This document shows, piece by piece, positions 1 through 7,800 of a DNA stretch of 64,000 nucleotides (within the stretch, counting starts at the first letter, position 1; each line of letters begins with the position of its first letter). Where the stretch lies: positions 1-64,000 of the forward strand of contig JAVBLN010000005.1 in assembly GCA_031553495.1 (NCBI GenBank). The letters are read 5' to 3'. A program made the translations under genes and the position numbers. The notes under the pieces were generated by a model, which worked only from the letters and a program-made list of their open reading frames with translations, had not been told where the DNA came from and searched no databases. This DNA comes from Pinibacter sp031553495. Its GTDB lineage: Bacteria; Bacteroidota; Bacteroidia; Chitinophagales; Chitinophagaceae.

Positions 1-80
1 GCCCTGATTAAGCTTTGGCACTACTGTGACTTCAGCAAAGGGAATGCTATTCATCGCTTCAGCGGCTGCATACTTTACTA
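1..80 (+). repeat. Interspersed repeat, diverged core-D unit
   Basis: It matches the core-D unit at 41318 (GCCCTGATTTGGCTTTGG, followed by ACTTCAGCGGC) but with changes in the middle. It is cut by the window start, so its full length is unknown. Confidence 0.4.
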
Positions 81-316
81 TTGGCTACAGTGGGATTCCT
101 TATTTTAAGGTGTTTAAGTAAATAACAGGTTTTCTAGCAAATACATTTTTATAACGGAAAGGCTAATCCCGTAATGCTCGTATAGAGTTTGTGAACTAAA
201 TAATTAATCCTATATAAATTTATTATTAAAATAGCTGCTTCCTCAAAATTTGTTTTTGATAATATGTTTTTGATTCAAAATTTACCGGGCATATAGCGTA
301 CATACTATACTATACG

Positions 317-470
317 CAGTATAAATTTGTGTATGAATGCTTCCATTGGTTGAATAGCATTACTACCGCACAAGTGAGTGACACAACGATGCTTAATAGT
401 AGCAATACCGCCGGTTCAATAAAAATAACTGCACATTATGATACCATGTGAAGAATGCAATACATCTGAA
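317..470 (-). repeat. Interspersed repeat, full-length core-A copy
   Basis: Minus-strand copy with both outer tails. One end reads GTATAAATTTGTGTATGAAT, the core holds GTGAGTGACACAAC, and it closes with CCGCCGGT, an A-run and a weak TGAAG tail. The same long tail occurs in the copy at 30072. The CCGG end faces the gene starting at 568. Confidence 0.8.
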
Positions 471-567
471 TAAAGTACGACAATAATCTAACGCATCTCT
501 AATCTCGCAAACTACTACTATTAATATTTCATTATTAATTATTAATTTCCCAAAGGAATAACAACTT

Positions 568-1485
568 ATGAAATCCTATTTCAGTCTGTTCGCGATTGTA
601 ATTATAAGTCATATGCAAGCATTTGCCGGTAATAAAGATTCTACGTCACCTGTGATTGCAAGCGGCGCGCAACTAAAACTTGTTGCGGATCATTTTAAAT
701 TTACCGAAGGGCCGGCAGTTGATAAAAACGGAAACATCTTTTTTACTGATCAGCCTAATAATAAAATATGGAAATATAGTACAGATGGCAAGCTATCTGT
801 ATTTCTTGATAATGCGGGCCGTTCCAATGGTTTGTATATTGATAAATCGGGAAACATAATAGCTTGCGCCGATGAAAAAAATGAGCTTTGGTCAATCTCG
901 CCATCGGGTGAAATAACAGTGCTGATGAGTGATTATAAAGGCCATAAACTGAACGGACCAAATGACTTATGGGTAGATGCGGATAACGGAATTTACTTTA
1001 CAGATCCTTATTACCACCGCGACTATTGGACAAGAACAAAACCCGAAATGGAAGGACAAAAAGTTTATTATTTGAAAAATGGCAGTCCTGAACCTGTGAT
1101 AGCAGCGGATGATTTGGTTAAGCCAAATGGCATAGTTGGCGCTGCTAATGGCAAATTTCTTTTTGTAGCGGATATTGGCGATGGAAAAATTTACAAGTAT
1201 ACCATTAACAAAGACGGCTCCTTAAGCCACAGGCAATTGTTTGCAAACCAGGGCGCTGACGGCATTTTGCTGGATAATAAAGGAAATTTATATGCATGCG
1301 GACAGGGGGTTACCGTTTATAATGCAAAAGGTAAAAAAATCGCCCACATTAATGTGCCTGCTAAGTGGACTGCCAACGCCTGCATTGGCGGTAAGCAGAA
1401 TAATATTCTTTTTATAACAGCTTCTGAAAGTGTATTTACATTGAAGCTGAAAGTGAAAGGAATTGAGGCAAATGTGAAAATGTGA
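568..1485 (+). CDS. SMP-30/gluconolactonase/LRE family protein, secreted
   Basis: A 305-residue protein with an N-terminal signal peptide (hydrophobic residues about 5-20, ending FAG). It has the six-bladed propeller signature of the SMP-30/gluconolactonase family: FTEGPAVD near residue 46 with the metal-binding Glu, NGPNDLWVD near 129, TDPYYH near 145, and KPNGIV near 188. Members hydrolyse sugar lactones using a divalent metal, but substrate cannot be read from sequence, and many Bacteroidota paralogues are periplasmic sugar-lactone hydrolases. The start has an A/G-rich ribosome site 10-15 bases upstream. It stands alone: the next gene is convergent and the upstream gap holds a repeat element. 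Family assignment is firm; exact activity is not. Confidence 0.85.
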   Translation: MKSYFSLFAIVIISHMQAFAGNKDSTSPVIASGAQLKLVADHFKFTEGPAVDKNGNIFFTDQPNNKIWKYSTDGKLSVFLDNAGRSNGLYIDKSGNIIACADEKNELWSISPSGEITVLMSDYKGHKLNGPNDLWVDADNGIYFTDPYYHRDYWTRTKPEMEGQKVYYLKNGSPEPVIAADDLVKPNGIVGAANGKFLFVADIGDGKIYKYTINKDGSLSHRQLFANQGADGILLDNKGNLYACGQGVTVYNAKGKKIAHINVPAKWTANACIGGKQNNILFITASESVFTLKLKVKGIEANVKM

Positions 1486-1635
1486 GGAATTAATTTGAAA
1501 ATGTGCTGATTTGAAAATTTGAAAATGCTTTGTGCAAACTTTTCTTTTATGTTTCGAATTGGTTGATTTAATGTGAAATGTGAAACATACGGAGATCCAT
1601 TCAATAATTCATAATTCATAATTCATATTTCATAA

Positions 1636-2910
1636 TTATACCTTCCACTCCACTACCCTGTTCACCCATTCGGAGTTATAAGGAGCGGTAATTCGGATAT
1701 AATTATCGGTATAGCCTTCTATCATACCATTTTTATCGGCACTTTCAAACAATACTTTGCGGGTTTTTCCACTATGCTGGGCGGTAAAATATTTCATCTT
1801 CATGTATGAAAGATTGCGCAAGGTTTTATTACGATCGTGGCGCACCTTTACAGGCACTACCGGTTGTATGGAAAGCGCTTGTGTATTGTCCCGCTCAGAA
1901 TAAGTAAATACATGCAGATATGACACATCTATCGAATGCAGGAAATCGAAAGTATCTTTAAAATCCTCATCGTTTTCACCGGGAAAACCCACAATTATAT
2001 CCACCCCAATAGCGCAATGCGGCATAAGTTTTTTTATGGTTTCCACACGCTCGGCATACAACTCTCGTTTATAGCGTCTGCGCATTTGTCCTAACACTTT
2101 ATTGTTGCCGCTTTGCAACGGTATATGAAAATGAGGCATGAACTTTTTGCTGTTCGCCACAAATTCTATAATGTCATTAGTAAGCAGATTGGGTTCTATA
2201 GAAGAAATCCTGTAGCGTTGAATATTTTCAATATGATCTAACTGCTGAACCAGGTCAAAAAACGATTCGTCATGTTTTTTGTTACCATCAGGGCCTTTAC
2301 CAAAATCGCCAAGATTCACACCGGTTAATACAATTTCCTGTACGCCGCTTGCGGCAAGTTCTTCCGCGTTGCGAACAACATTTGTAATAATATCACTCCT
2401 GCTTTTACCACGAGCCATAGGTATGGTGCAAAAAGAGCAGGTATAATCGCAACCATCCTGCACTTTCAGAAAAGTGCGGGTTCTGTCGTTAATGGAAAAT
2501 GACGCGTTAAAACCGGTAACATTTTCAATATCGCAACTGGAAATTTTCGCGGAATCGCCTTTGCTTAATTCTGCGATATGGCGGGCCAGATTAAATTTTT
2601 CCGCTGCCCCCAACACAAGATCCACACCGGGAATTTCAGCTATTTCTTTTGGTTTCAGTTGTGCATAACAACCGGTGATCACCACCAGGCTTTGCGGCGA
2701 TTTTCTCTGTATGCGGCGCACAAGCTGCCGGCATTCCTTATCTGCACTATCTGTAACAGAACAGGTATTGATCACATATACATCCGCGATATCATCAAAT
2801 TCTTTTTTCACAAAACCTTCATTTTCCAACATCCGCGAAAGCGAAGAAGTTTCGGAAAAATTAAGCTTACAACCCAAAGTGTGAAATGCCACTGATTTAC
2901 GTTCTGCCAT
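1636..2910 (-). CDS. mtaB: tRNA t6A37 methylthiotransferase MtaB
   Basis: A 424-residue radical-SAM methylthiotransferase that converts N6-threonylcarbamoyladenosine at position 37 of tRNAs to the 2-methylthio form. The N-terminal UPF0004 domain carries the three cluster cysteines C14, C50 and C81. The radical-SAM motif CxxxCxxC is at C154, C158 and C161 (CDYTCSFC). The C-terminus is a TRAM-like tail. The opening TLGCKLNFSE and the length separate MtaB from MiaB and RimO. It is cytosolic and monocistronic. A TATCTTTG box ends only seven bases before the ATG, so the message may be nearly leaderless. Confidence 0.93.
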   Translation of the reverse strand: MAERKSVAFHTLGCKLNFSETSSLSRMLENEGFVKKEFDDIADVYVINTCSVTDSADKECRQLVRRIQRKSPQSLVVITGCYAQLKPKEIAEIPGVDLVLGAAEKFNLARHIAELSKGDSAKISSCDIENVTGFNASFSINDRTRTFLKVQDGCDYTCSFCTIPMARGKSRSDIITNVVRNAEELAASGVQEIVLTGVNLGDFGKGPDGNKKHDESFFDLVQQLDHIENIQRYRISSIEPNLLTNDIIEFVANSKKFMPHFHIPLQSGNNKVLGQMRRRYKRELYAERVETIKKLMPHCAIGVDIIVGFPGENDEDFKDTFDFLHSIDVSYLHVFTYSERDNTQALSIQPVVPVKVRHDRNKTLRNLSYMKMKYFTAQHSGKTRKVLFESADKNGMIEGYTDNYIRITAPYNSEWVNRVVEWKV

Positions 2911-2917
2911 AAGTGCG

Positions 2918-2925
2918 CAAAGATA
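2918..2925 (-). promoter_or_regulatory. Candidate -7 box of mtaB
   Basis: The minus strand reads TATCTTTG, matching the Bacteroidota -7 consensus TAnnTTTG. It lies seven bases upstream of the mtaB ATG, which implies a very short or absent 5' UTR. No clear -33 TTTG was found at the expected spacing. Confidence 0.5.
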
Positions 2926-2974
2926 AGATTTGAAATTTGAGATTTGATATCTGAAATTTCAAATGCGTTAGATT

Positions 2975-3079
2975 GTTATGCTTCATGCTGTATAAAGATT
3001 TTTTTAGGGGAACCGGCGGTAGTGCTACTATTAAGCATCGTTGTGTCACTCACTTGTACGGCAGGAATGCTATTCAACA
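2975..3079 (+). repeat. Interspersed repeat, core-A copy
   Basis: It begins with a TTATGCTTCA tail, then a T-run, ACCGGCGGT, CTACTATTAAGC, the core GTTGTGTCACTCACTTGTAC, and closes with AATGCTATTCAACAA. The poly-T/CCGG end faces mtaB. The left tail is shared with the copy at 54445. Confidence 0.85.
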
Positions 3080-3237
3080 AGTTGTGAGTTTTGAGTTATG
3101 AGTTATGAGTGTTTTTGTTTCAGCTTTATCTAATATCTATAGCTTTCTCAACTATAAAGCATTCTCAATTCTCAACTCTCCATTCTCAATTAATTTTACA
3201 ACCGGCAACAGTCTCCCACCCATCTTCATTTTTTACT

Positions 3238-3245
3238 TAGATTTG
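3238..3245 (+). promoter_or_regulatory. Candidate -7 box of the DUF4258 gene
   Basis: TAGATTTG matches TAnnTTTG and lies 17 bases upstream of the ATG at 3263. Spacing suits a short leader. No good -33 match was seen. Confidence 0.4.
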
Positions 3246-3262
3246 AACGTTTAAAGTATTAT

Positions 3263-3679
3263 ATGGCAAAAAAACTATTTCCTTTCATTCTTTTATTATT
3301 GATGGCCGTGGTGTTTTTAGTTGTCCGTACCTGCCAAAGCTCAACTGATAACGAAAAAACCACAAATACCGAAAAAAAAGAACCCGAAAAAAAACGAGGA
3401 TTTAGGAGAAGTTCAGCTTACCTGGAATACACAAAACATGCGAAATGCAGAATGAAATGCCGCCAGATTTCGGAAGCCGAAGTAGAAGATGTAATGAAAA
3501 ACGGAAAGATCAATTACCGTAAAAGCGACCTAAATGACCAGCCCTGCCCTGCTTATGCGCTGGAAGGTTATACAAAAGACAATCAGCGCGTGCGCATAGT
3601 GTTTGCGCAATGCGACAATGTTACCAAAGTGGTTACCTGCATCGATCTTGATAATGAATATGAATGCGATTGCAACTAA
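3263..3679 (+). CDS. DUF4258 domain protein, membrane-anchored
   Basis: A 138-residue protein with one N-terminal membrane segment (about residues 5-22, LFPFILLLLMAVVFLVV) and a charged Lys/Glu/Thr-rich linker (25-45). The compact C-terminal domain looks like DUF4258: a basic ARMxxR-like stretch (KCRMKCRQIS) near 60, then an alternating strand pattern ending CIDLDNEYECDCN. DUF4258 is related to small toxin-like or RNase-like folds, but no role is established here. The C-terminal part carries six cysteines, unusual for a cytosolic protein and consistent with the domain lying outside the membrane. It ends 46 bases before the acyltransferase start, so the two may be co-transcribed. Confidence 0.7.
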   Translation: MAKKLFPFILLLLMAVVFLVVRTCQSSTDNEKTTNTEKKEPEKKRGFRRSSAYLEYTKHAKCRMKCRQISEAEVEDVMKNGKINYRKSDLNDQPCPAYALEGYTKDNQRVRIVFAQCDNVTKVVTCIDLDNEYECDCN

Positions 3680-3725
3680 TTCTCACCAAAGTTTTTTAAC
3701 CGTTAATTTTTTACACCATCATTTC

Positions 3726-4472
3726 ATGAAATATATTCTAAAGCCTTTCCGTATCATATATTGTATTTACGCGTTTTTACTGTTCTTTGGTTTTATGTTT
3801 TTATTAATGCCCTTTTTTTTCCTTGCCACTTTTTTGGGGAAAATAAAAGGAGGCAACCTCATTTTCAGAATTTGCACACTTTGGGCAGATGTACAGTTTG
3901 TTCTGATGGGTATTTTTACCAAAACAATTCATGAAGCGAAAACACGGGAAAAAAGACCCTGCATTTTTGTAGCCAATCACATCTCCTATTTCGATATTCC
4001 CATGATTGTAAAAGTAATCAGGGAGCCTGTAAGGCCGCTTGGAAAATATGAAATGAGCAAAATTCCCGTATTTGGATATTTGTATAAGAACGCTGTAGTA
4101 ATGGTAAATCGCAGCAGCCCGAAAAACCGTGCTAAAAGTGTGCTTACGCTTAAAAAATTCTTGCGTTTCGGTGTTTCTGTTTTCATATTTCCCGAAGGCA
4201 CTTTCAACGAAACGCCCAACCCTTTAAAAGCATTTTATGATGGTGCTTTTCGTATTGCCATTGAAACACAAACCCCCATACAACCTGTTCTTTTTCCGGA
4301 TACCATAAAACGCATGCATTATCGTAGTATATTTTCCTTAACACCCGGTAAATGCCGTGCTATTTTTATTGAATCTATTGAAGTATCAGGCCTCTCTATT
4401 GAAGATCTTCCACAATTAAAAGCGCTTGTTTATGAAAAAATGGAAAAAGCGCTTGTTAATTTGAAAAAATGA
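3726..4472 (+). CDS. 1-acyl-glycerol-3-phosphate acyltransferase-like (PlsC family)
   Basis: A 248-residue lysophospholipid acyltransferase of the PlsC/LPLAT family, which adds an acyl chain to lysophosphatidic acid or a related lysolipid at the inner membrane. An N-terminal hydrophobic segment (about residues 10-35) is followed by the catalytic NHISYFD (HX4D), a second block with VMVNR, and the acceptor-binding FPEGTF. I chose the ATG at 3726 (MKYILKPF) because an upstream in-frame extension to 3603 would overlap the DUF4258 gene and lacks membrane character. Whether it is the main PlsC or an accessory acyltransferase (for example for ornithine lipids) cannot be told. Confidence 0.85.
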   Translation: MKYILKPFRIIYCIYAFLLFFGFMFLLMPFFFLATFLGKIKGGNLIFRICTLWADVQFVLMGIFTKTIHEAKTREKRPCIFVANHISYFDIPMIVKVIREPVRPLGKYEMSKIPVFGYLYKNAVVMVNRSSPKNRAKSVLTLKKFLRFGVSVFIFPEGTFNETPNPLKAFYDGAFRIAIETQTPIQPVLFPDTIKRMHYRSIFSLTPGKCRAIFIESIEVSGLSIEDLPQLKALVYEKMEKALVNLKK

Positions 4473-4568
4473 TAATTTAAGGCAGCCGGGAAACAGGATT
4501 ATTAGAAATGATCCAATATTTCACAGATATGATTTTAATTAACCTCGAACAGAAAAATATTTTGTATT

Positions 4569-4645
4569 GATTTTTTTACCGGCATTATTGCTACTATTAA
4601 GCATCGTTGTGTCACTCACTTGTACTGTAGTAATGCTATTCAGCA
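4569..4645 (+). repeat. Interspersed repeat, core-A copy
   Basis: A T-run, ACCGGCATTATTG, CTACTATTAAGC, the full core GTTGTGTCACTCACTTGTAC, then AATGCTATTCAGC. The poly-T end faces the acyltransferase gene 97 bases away. Confidence 0.85.
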
Positions 4646-4659
4646 AATCAGTGAATTAG

Positions 4660-5060
4660 GAAATTAGTAATTCCGCATTCGTCGCATTTCCTCATTTATC
4701 ACCTTTTCATATTAGCCTTGTCAAAACGCAAAAGAAATGCTCGTTCCAACCATTTTCACATTTTCAAATTAGCCATTTCAAAATTCATTTACACATTTCC
4801 ACATTTATCACATTCTCATATTAGTCAGCCTGAGCAAAACACAAAGAAAATGCCTGCTCTCTCCATTTTCAAATTTTCAAATTAGCACGTTTTCAAATTC
4901 ATTTCCCACATTTCCACATTTATCACATTCTCACATTAGTCGGCCTGATCAAAACACAAAGGAAATGCCCGCTCTCTCCATTTTAAAATTTTCAAATTAG
5001 CACATTATCAAATTAATTCACACATTTCCATATTTATCACATTCTCACCTTAATCAAATT
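4660..5060 (+). repeat. Degenerate tandem repeat, four units of about 109-115 bp
   Basis: The phrase TTTATCAC recurs with TATCAC at about 4697, 4806, 4921 and 5035, giving periods of 109, 115 and 114 bases. Each full unit also has a CAAAACACAAAG-like block, a CTCTCTCCATTTTCAAATTT-like block and TTTCCACATTTATCAC. Units are made of smaller CATTTTCAAATT-type sub-repeats. The array is non-coding in all frames I tried. Confidence 0.75.
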
Positions 5061-5221
5061 TTTTCCCCACAAAAAGGTATTTTTTATGCTTTAACATAAA
5101 TTTATTCTAACAAACTTCATGTAAAAAAAAGAAATATTGTCTTAATATGTGGAACTTCTAAGATAATCTTCTATTACATGATAGATAGCGAAATTTAAAC
5201 TGTTACAAATAACGATATGTT

Positions 5222-5266
5222 GGTAACCGTGAATAATATGTATAGTGCTTTTTTTCGCCGGTTACC
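5222..5266. promoter_or_regulatory. Spaced inverted repeat upstream of carboxyltransferase
   Basis: GGTAACCG and CGGTTACC are perfect inverted arms separated by 29 bases that include a T-run. It could be an operator or the stem of an RNA hairpin about 200 bases before the gene. Function is unknown. Confidence 0.3.
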
Positions 5267-5464
5267 GAATTGTGAAAACGATAAAATAAAAATATTTGTA
5301 AGGCTTTTATTACGAAATTTCAGTATCGAAAAAATGACTGTTAAAGAAACATAAGAAACACAAGCAACTTCATTTCAATTGGTATCTGCCGTCAGCTTCT
5401 GTCAGATACCTAAACTGATTGATGACTTAATTTTAATAAACATATATATAACCCTGGTTTTTTT

Positions 5465-7246
5465 ATGAAAAAGGAAATAAAATTCAGTTTAGTTTACCGC
5501 GACATGTGGCAATCTTCTGGTAAATACCAGCCACGGGTAGACCAGTTAAAACAAATAGCACCGGTGATAGTAGACATGGGATGTTTTGCAAGGGTAGAAA
5601 CAAACGGAGGTGCATTTGAACAAGTAAATTTATTGTATGGCGAAAACCCTAACGCCTCGGTAAGAGCTTTCACAGCACCATTAAACAAAGCCGGTATTCA
5701 AACACACATGCTGGACCGCGGGCTTAACGGGCTGCGCATGAATCCCGTTCCCTCCGATGTAAGGAAATTAATGTACAAAGTAAAACATGCGCAGGGAGTG
5801 GATATTACCCGCATCTTTTGCGGACTGAATGATCCGCGAAATATTATCCCCTCAATACACTATGCAAAAGAAGGCGGTATGATTCCGCAAGCGGCGCTAT
5901 GCATTACGCATTCTCCCCTGCATACTGTTGATTACTATGTAAAGCTTGCCACGCAACTGGTTGAAGCAGGCGCCACTGAAATATGCCTGAAAGATATGGC
6001 GGGCATTGGCCGTCCATATAGTATCGGGCAAATTATTAAAGGTATCAAAACCCGTTTTCCAAAAGTGCTGGTACAATATCACGGGCACACCGGCCCCGGT
6101 TTTGCAGTTGCGTCTATAATAGAAGCGGCTGCCAATGGCGTTGATATCGTAGATGTAGCTATGGAGCCGCTTTCATGGGGTATGATGCACCCTGATGTTA
6201 TAACCATCCATGCCATGCTGAAAGATGCCGGTTACCTGGTACCCGATATCAATATGGAAGCCTATATGGAAGCCAGAAGTCTTACACAAAGTTTTATAGA
6301 TGACTTCCTGGGTTATTTTATTGATCCGGGCAATATGAAAACTTCTTCAATGCTTGTAGGCTGCGGATTACCGGGTGGTATGATGGGCTCTATGATGGCA
6401 GATCTGAAAGGAATGCACAGTGCCATAAATCTTGCATTGCTTCAACATGACAAACCGGAAGTTTCCCTCAACAATCTGCTTATACAACTGTTTAAAGAAG
6501 TAGAAGCTATTTGGCCAATGCTGGGTTATCCACCATTAGTTACGCCATTTAGCCAATATGTAAAAAATATAGCGCTGATGAATATTTTTGCAAGAGCGAA
6601 AGATGAACAGCGTTTTTCAACTATTGATAAAGACAGTTGGAATATGATTTTGGGCAAAATGGGTAAACTGCCCGGCCCGCTGGCTCCGGAAATTATTGCC
6701 ATCGCAAAAGAAAAAGGTATGGAATTTTATGAAGGCAATCCACAGGATGCATTCCCCGATGAACTGGAAAAATTCCGTACGGAAATGAAAAATAACGGAT
6801 GGAGCGAAGGCAAGGACAAGGAAGAGTTATTTGAATTTGCCATGCACGAACGGCAGTACCGCGATCTTATATCCGGAATTGCGAAAGACCGCTTTAATAA
6901 AGAGCTGGAACAGGCAAAGGAAAAAGCAGGTGCGCCAATTATTGTAAAACGTCCGGTGGTGGAAGTGCCCATGTTCAATGTGGAAGATATAATAACAAAG
7001 TTTCCTGATGCAAAACCGGTGCATGCGCCACACAAAGGAAAAGTTTTATGGCAATACGATATGGACGATACCTCCACCGCTCCGTTTGTAGGCGCCGCCG
7101 TAATGAAAGACGACAATATTTGCTATATACTCACCACTTATGGAATAGAACCAGTTACCGTGGGGTATAAAGGCACTATTGTTGCCGTATATGCAAAACA
7201 GGGAAATGATGTAGTGAAAGGTGAAGTGCTGGCTTTTGTAAATTAG
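5465..7246 (+). CDS. Oxaloacetate decarboxylase alpha / pyruvate carboxylase B-like carboxyltransferase
   Basis: A 593-residue member of the HMGL-like carboxyltransferase family that moves CO2 between biotin and pyruvate/oxaloacetate. The barrel domain (about 5-275) shows YRDMWQS with metal ligand D13, LKDMAG with K176 (carbamylated in relatives), and YHGHTG with H206 and H208. A PYC_OADA domain follows (about 290-490). The tail (520-593) has the shape of a biotinyl domain, with CYI at 553-555 and KGTIVAVYAKQG after it, but the expected EAMKM is replaced by LTTYG at 556-560, so no biotinylatable lysine is present. It may use a separate biotin carrier or have lost biotin-dependent turnover. 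No decarboxylase beta/gamma or biotin carboxylase gene is adjacent. Confidence 0.82.
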   Translation: MKKEIKFSLVYRDMWQSSGKYQPRVDQLKQIAPVIVDMGCFARVETNGGAFEQVNLLYGENPNASVRAFTAPLNKAGIQTHMLDRGLNGLRMNPVPSDVRKLMYKVKHAQGVDITRIFCGLNDPRNIIPSIHYAKEGGMIPQAALCITHSPLHTVDYYVKLATQLVEAGATEICLKDMAGIGRPYSIGQIIKGIKTRFPKVLVQYHGHTGPGFAVASIIEAAANGVDIVDVAMEPLSWGMMHPDVITIHAMLKDAGYLVPDINMEAYMEARSLTQSFIDDFLGYFIDPGNMKTSSMLVGCGLPGGMMGSMMADLKGMHSAINLALLQHDKPEVSLNNLLIQLFKEVEAIWPMLGYPPLVTPFSQYVKNIALMNIFARAKDEQRFSTIDKDSWNMILGKMGKLPGPLAPEIIAIAKEKGMEFYEGNPQDAFPDELEKFRTEMKNNGWSEGKDKEELFEFAMHERQYRDLISGIAKDRFNKELEQAKEKAGAPIIVKRPVVEVPMFNVEDIITKFPDAKPVHAPHKGKVLWQYDMDDTSTAPFVGAAVMKDDNICYILTTYGIEPVTVGYKGTIVAVYAKQGNDVVKGEVLAFVN

Positions 7247-7282
7247 TAAAATAGAATGTAACTGTCGTATAGTTTTGAAGTT

Positions 7283-7363
7283 TTATTTATGTAACAAGCA
7301 GCGGAGCCTTGATTGGGCCTAAGTTGCGACGCTCCGTTCAACTTTAGTAATGCTTATCATCTG
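7283..7363 (+). repeat. Interspersed repeat, core-D half of an inverted pair
   Basis: GAGCCTTGATTGGGCCTAAG then GTTGCGACGCTCCGTTCAAC, a core-D variant. Its right edge GTAATGCTTATCATCTG (7347-7363) is a perfect 17-base inverted match to 7396-7412 in the partner, so the pair can fold as one long hairpin. Confidence 0.7.
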
Positions 7364-7393
7364 TTAAAAAAAATCACTCCATGATTTGAATTT

Positions 7394-7507
7394 AGCAGAT
7401 GATAAGCATTACTGCTGTACAAGGGAGTGACACAACGATGCTTAATAGTAGCACTACCGCCGGTCCCAAAAAAATCAATACATTTATATTACCAGCCTGA
7501 AGTATAA
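7394..7507 (-). repeat. Interspersed repeat, core-A half of an inverted pair
   Basis: Minus-strand copy: CAGATGATAAGCATTAC, GGGAGTGACACAAC, GCTTAATAGTAGC, ACCGCCGGT, an A-run, and the outer tail CCTGAAGTATAAC. The CCGG/A-run end faces the protease gene. Confidence 0.85.
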
Positions 7508-7800
7508 CCCGGCAATCCATTTCTGAAATCGCGTAACCGGATGACTCAAAATTCTAACAGGAATTAATTTTAACAATACCAAAGATTTTAATATTCCATT
7601 ATGCTTTATCGTTTGGAAATCAAAATTTATTTGCGATAAATAGCCTGTAAATTTTTAATTTTACAGCGCGAAGTACGAAAGCCTTAGTAAAACATTTGTT
7701 AAACACTTTTAATGGTACAACAAGATATTTAAGGTGTTTGTTATTTTGTGTGGAATTTGATTTTTAATTGACTAAAAGTTCTATTTCAAAAGGAGAATAT

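Larger units (their letters stand above)
1..567. other. Intergenic region at window start
   Basis: No convincing gene. Bases 1-80 resemble a diverged core-D unit of the interspersed repeat (GCCCTGATTAAGCTTTGG, then CTTCAGCGGCTGCATAC). A complete reverse copy lies at 317-470. The rest is AT-rich, and the last bases carry an A/G-rich ribosome-binding stretch (AAAGGAA) ahead of the next gene. Confidence 0.6.
2911..3262. other. Intergenic region between divergent mtaB and DUF4258 genes
   Basis: It contains a minus-strand promoter box for mtaB (2918-2925), short GAGATTTGA-type repeats (about 2926-2960), a core-A interspersed repeat (2975-3079), AT-rich direct repeats of GAGTTATGAG and TTCTCAATTCTCAA type, and a plus-strand TAGATTTG box at 3238. 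No gene. Confidence 0.7.
4473..5464. other. Long intergenic region with repeat and tandem array
   Basis: It holds a core-A repeat copy (4569-4645), a degenerate tandem array (4660-5060), and about 400 bases of AT-rich sequence before the carboxyltransferase. In the latter, GGTAACCG at 5222-5229 and CGGTTACC at 5259-5266 form a spaced inverted repeat that could be an operator or hairpin. No gene is visible on either strand. Confidence 0.65.
7247..7800. other. Intergenic region with composite repeat
   Basis: It contains a core-D half (7283-7363) and an inverted core-A half (7394-7507), then about 290 bases of AT-rich sequence. Just before degP-like ATG 7801 is a strong AAAGGAG ribosome-binding site. 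A TTG at 7768 would add 11 residues, but the AAAGGAG places the start at 7801. Confidence 0.6.

Noticed and set aside
3603..3725. Earlier start for the acyltransferase
   Set aside because: It would overlap the DUF4258 gene out of frame, and the added residues (NSHQSFLTVNFLHHHF) have no family likeness.
4660..5060. CRISPR-like array
   Set aside because: Units of about 109-115 bases without fixed short repeats or unique spacers, and no cas gene in the window.
7768..7800. TTG start for the HtrA gene
   Set aside because: An AAAGGAG ribosome site lies immediately before ATG 7801, and the extra 11 residues would encode that site.
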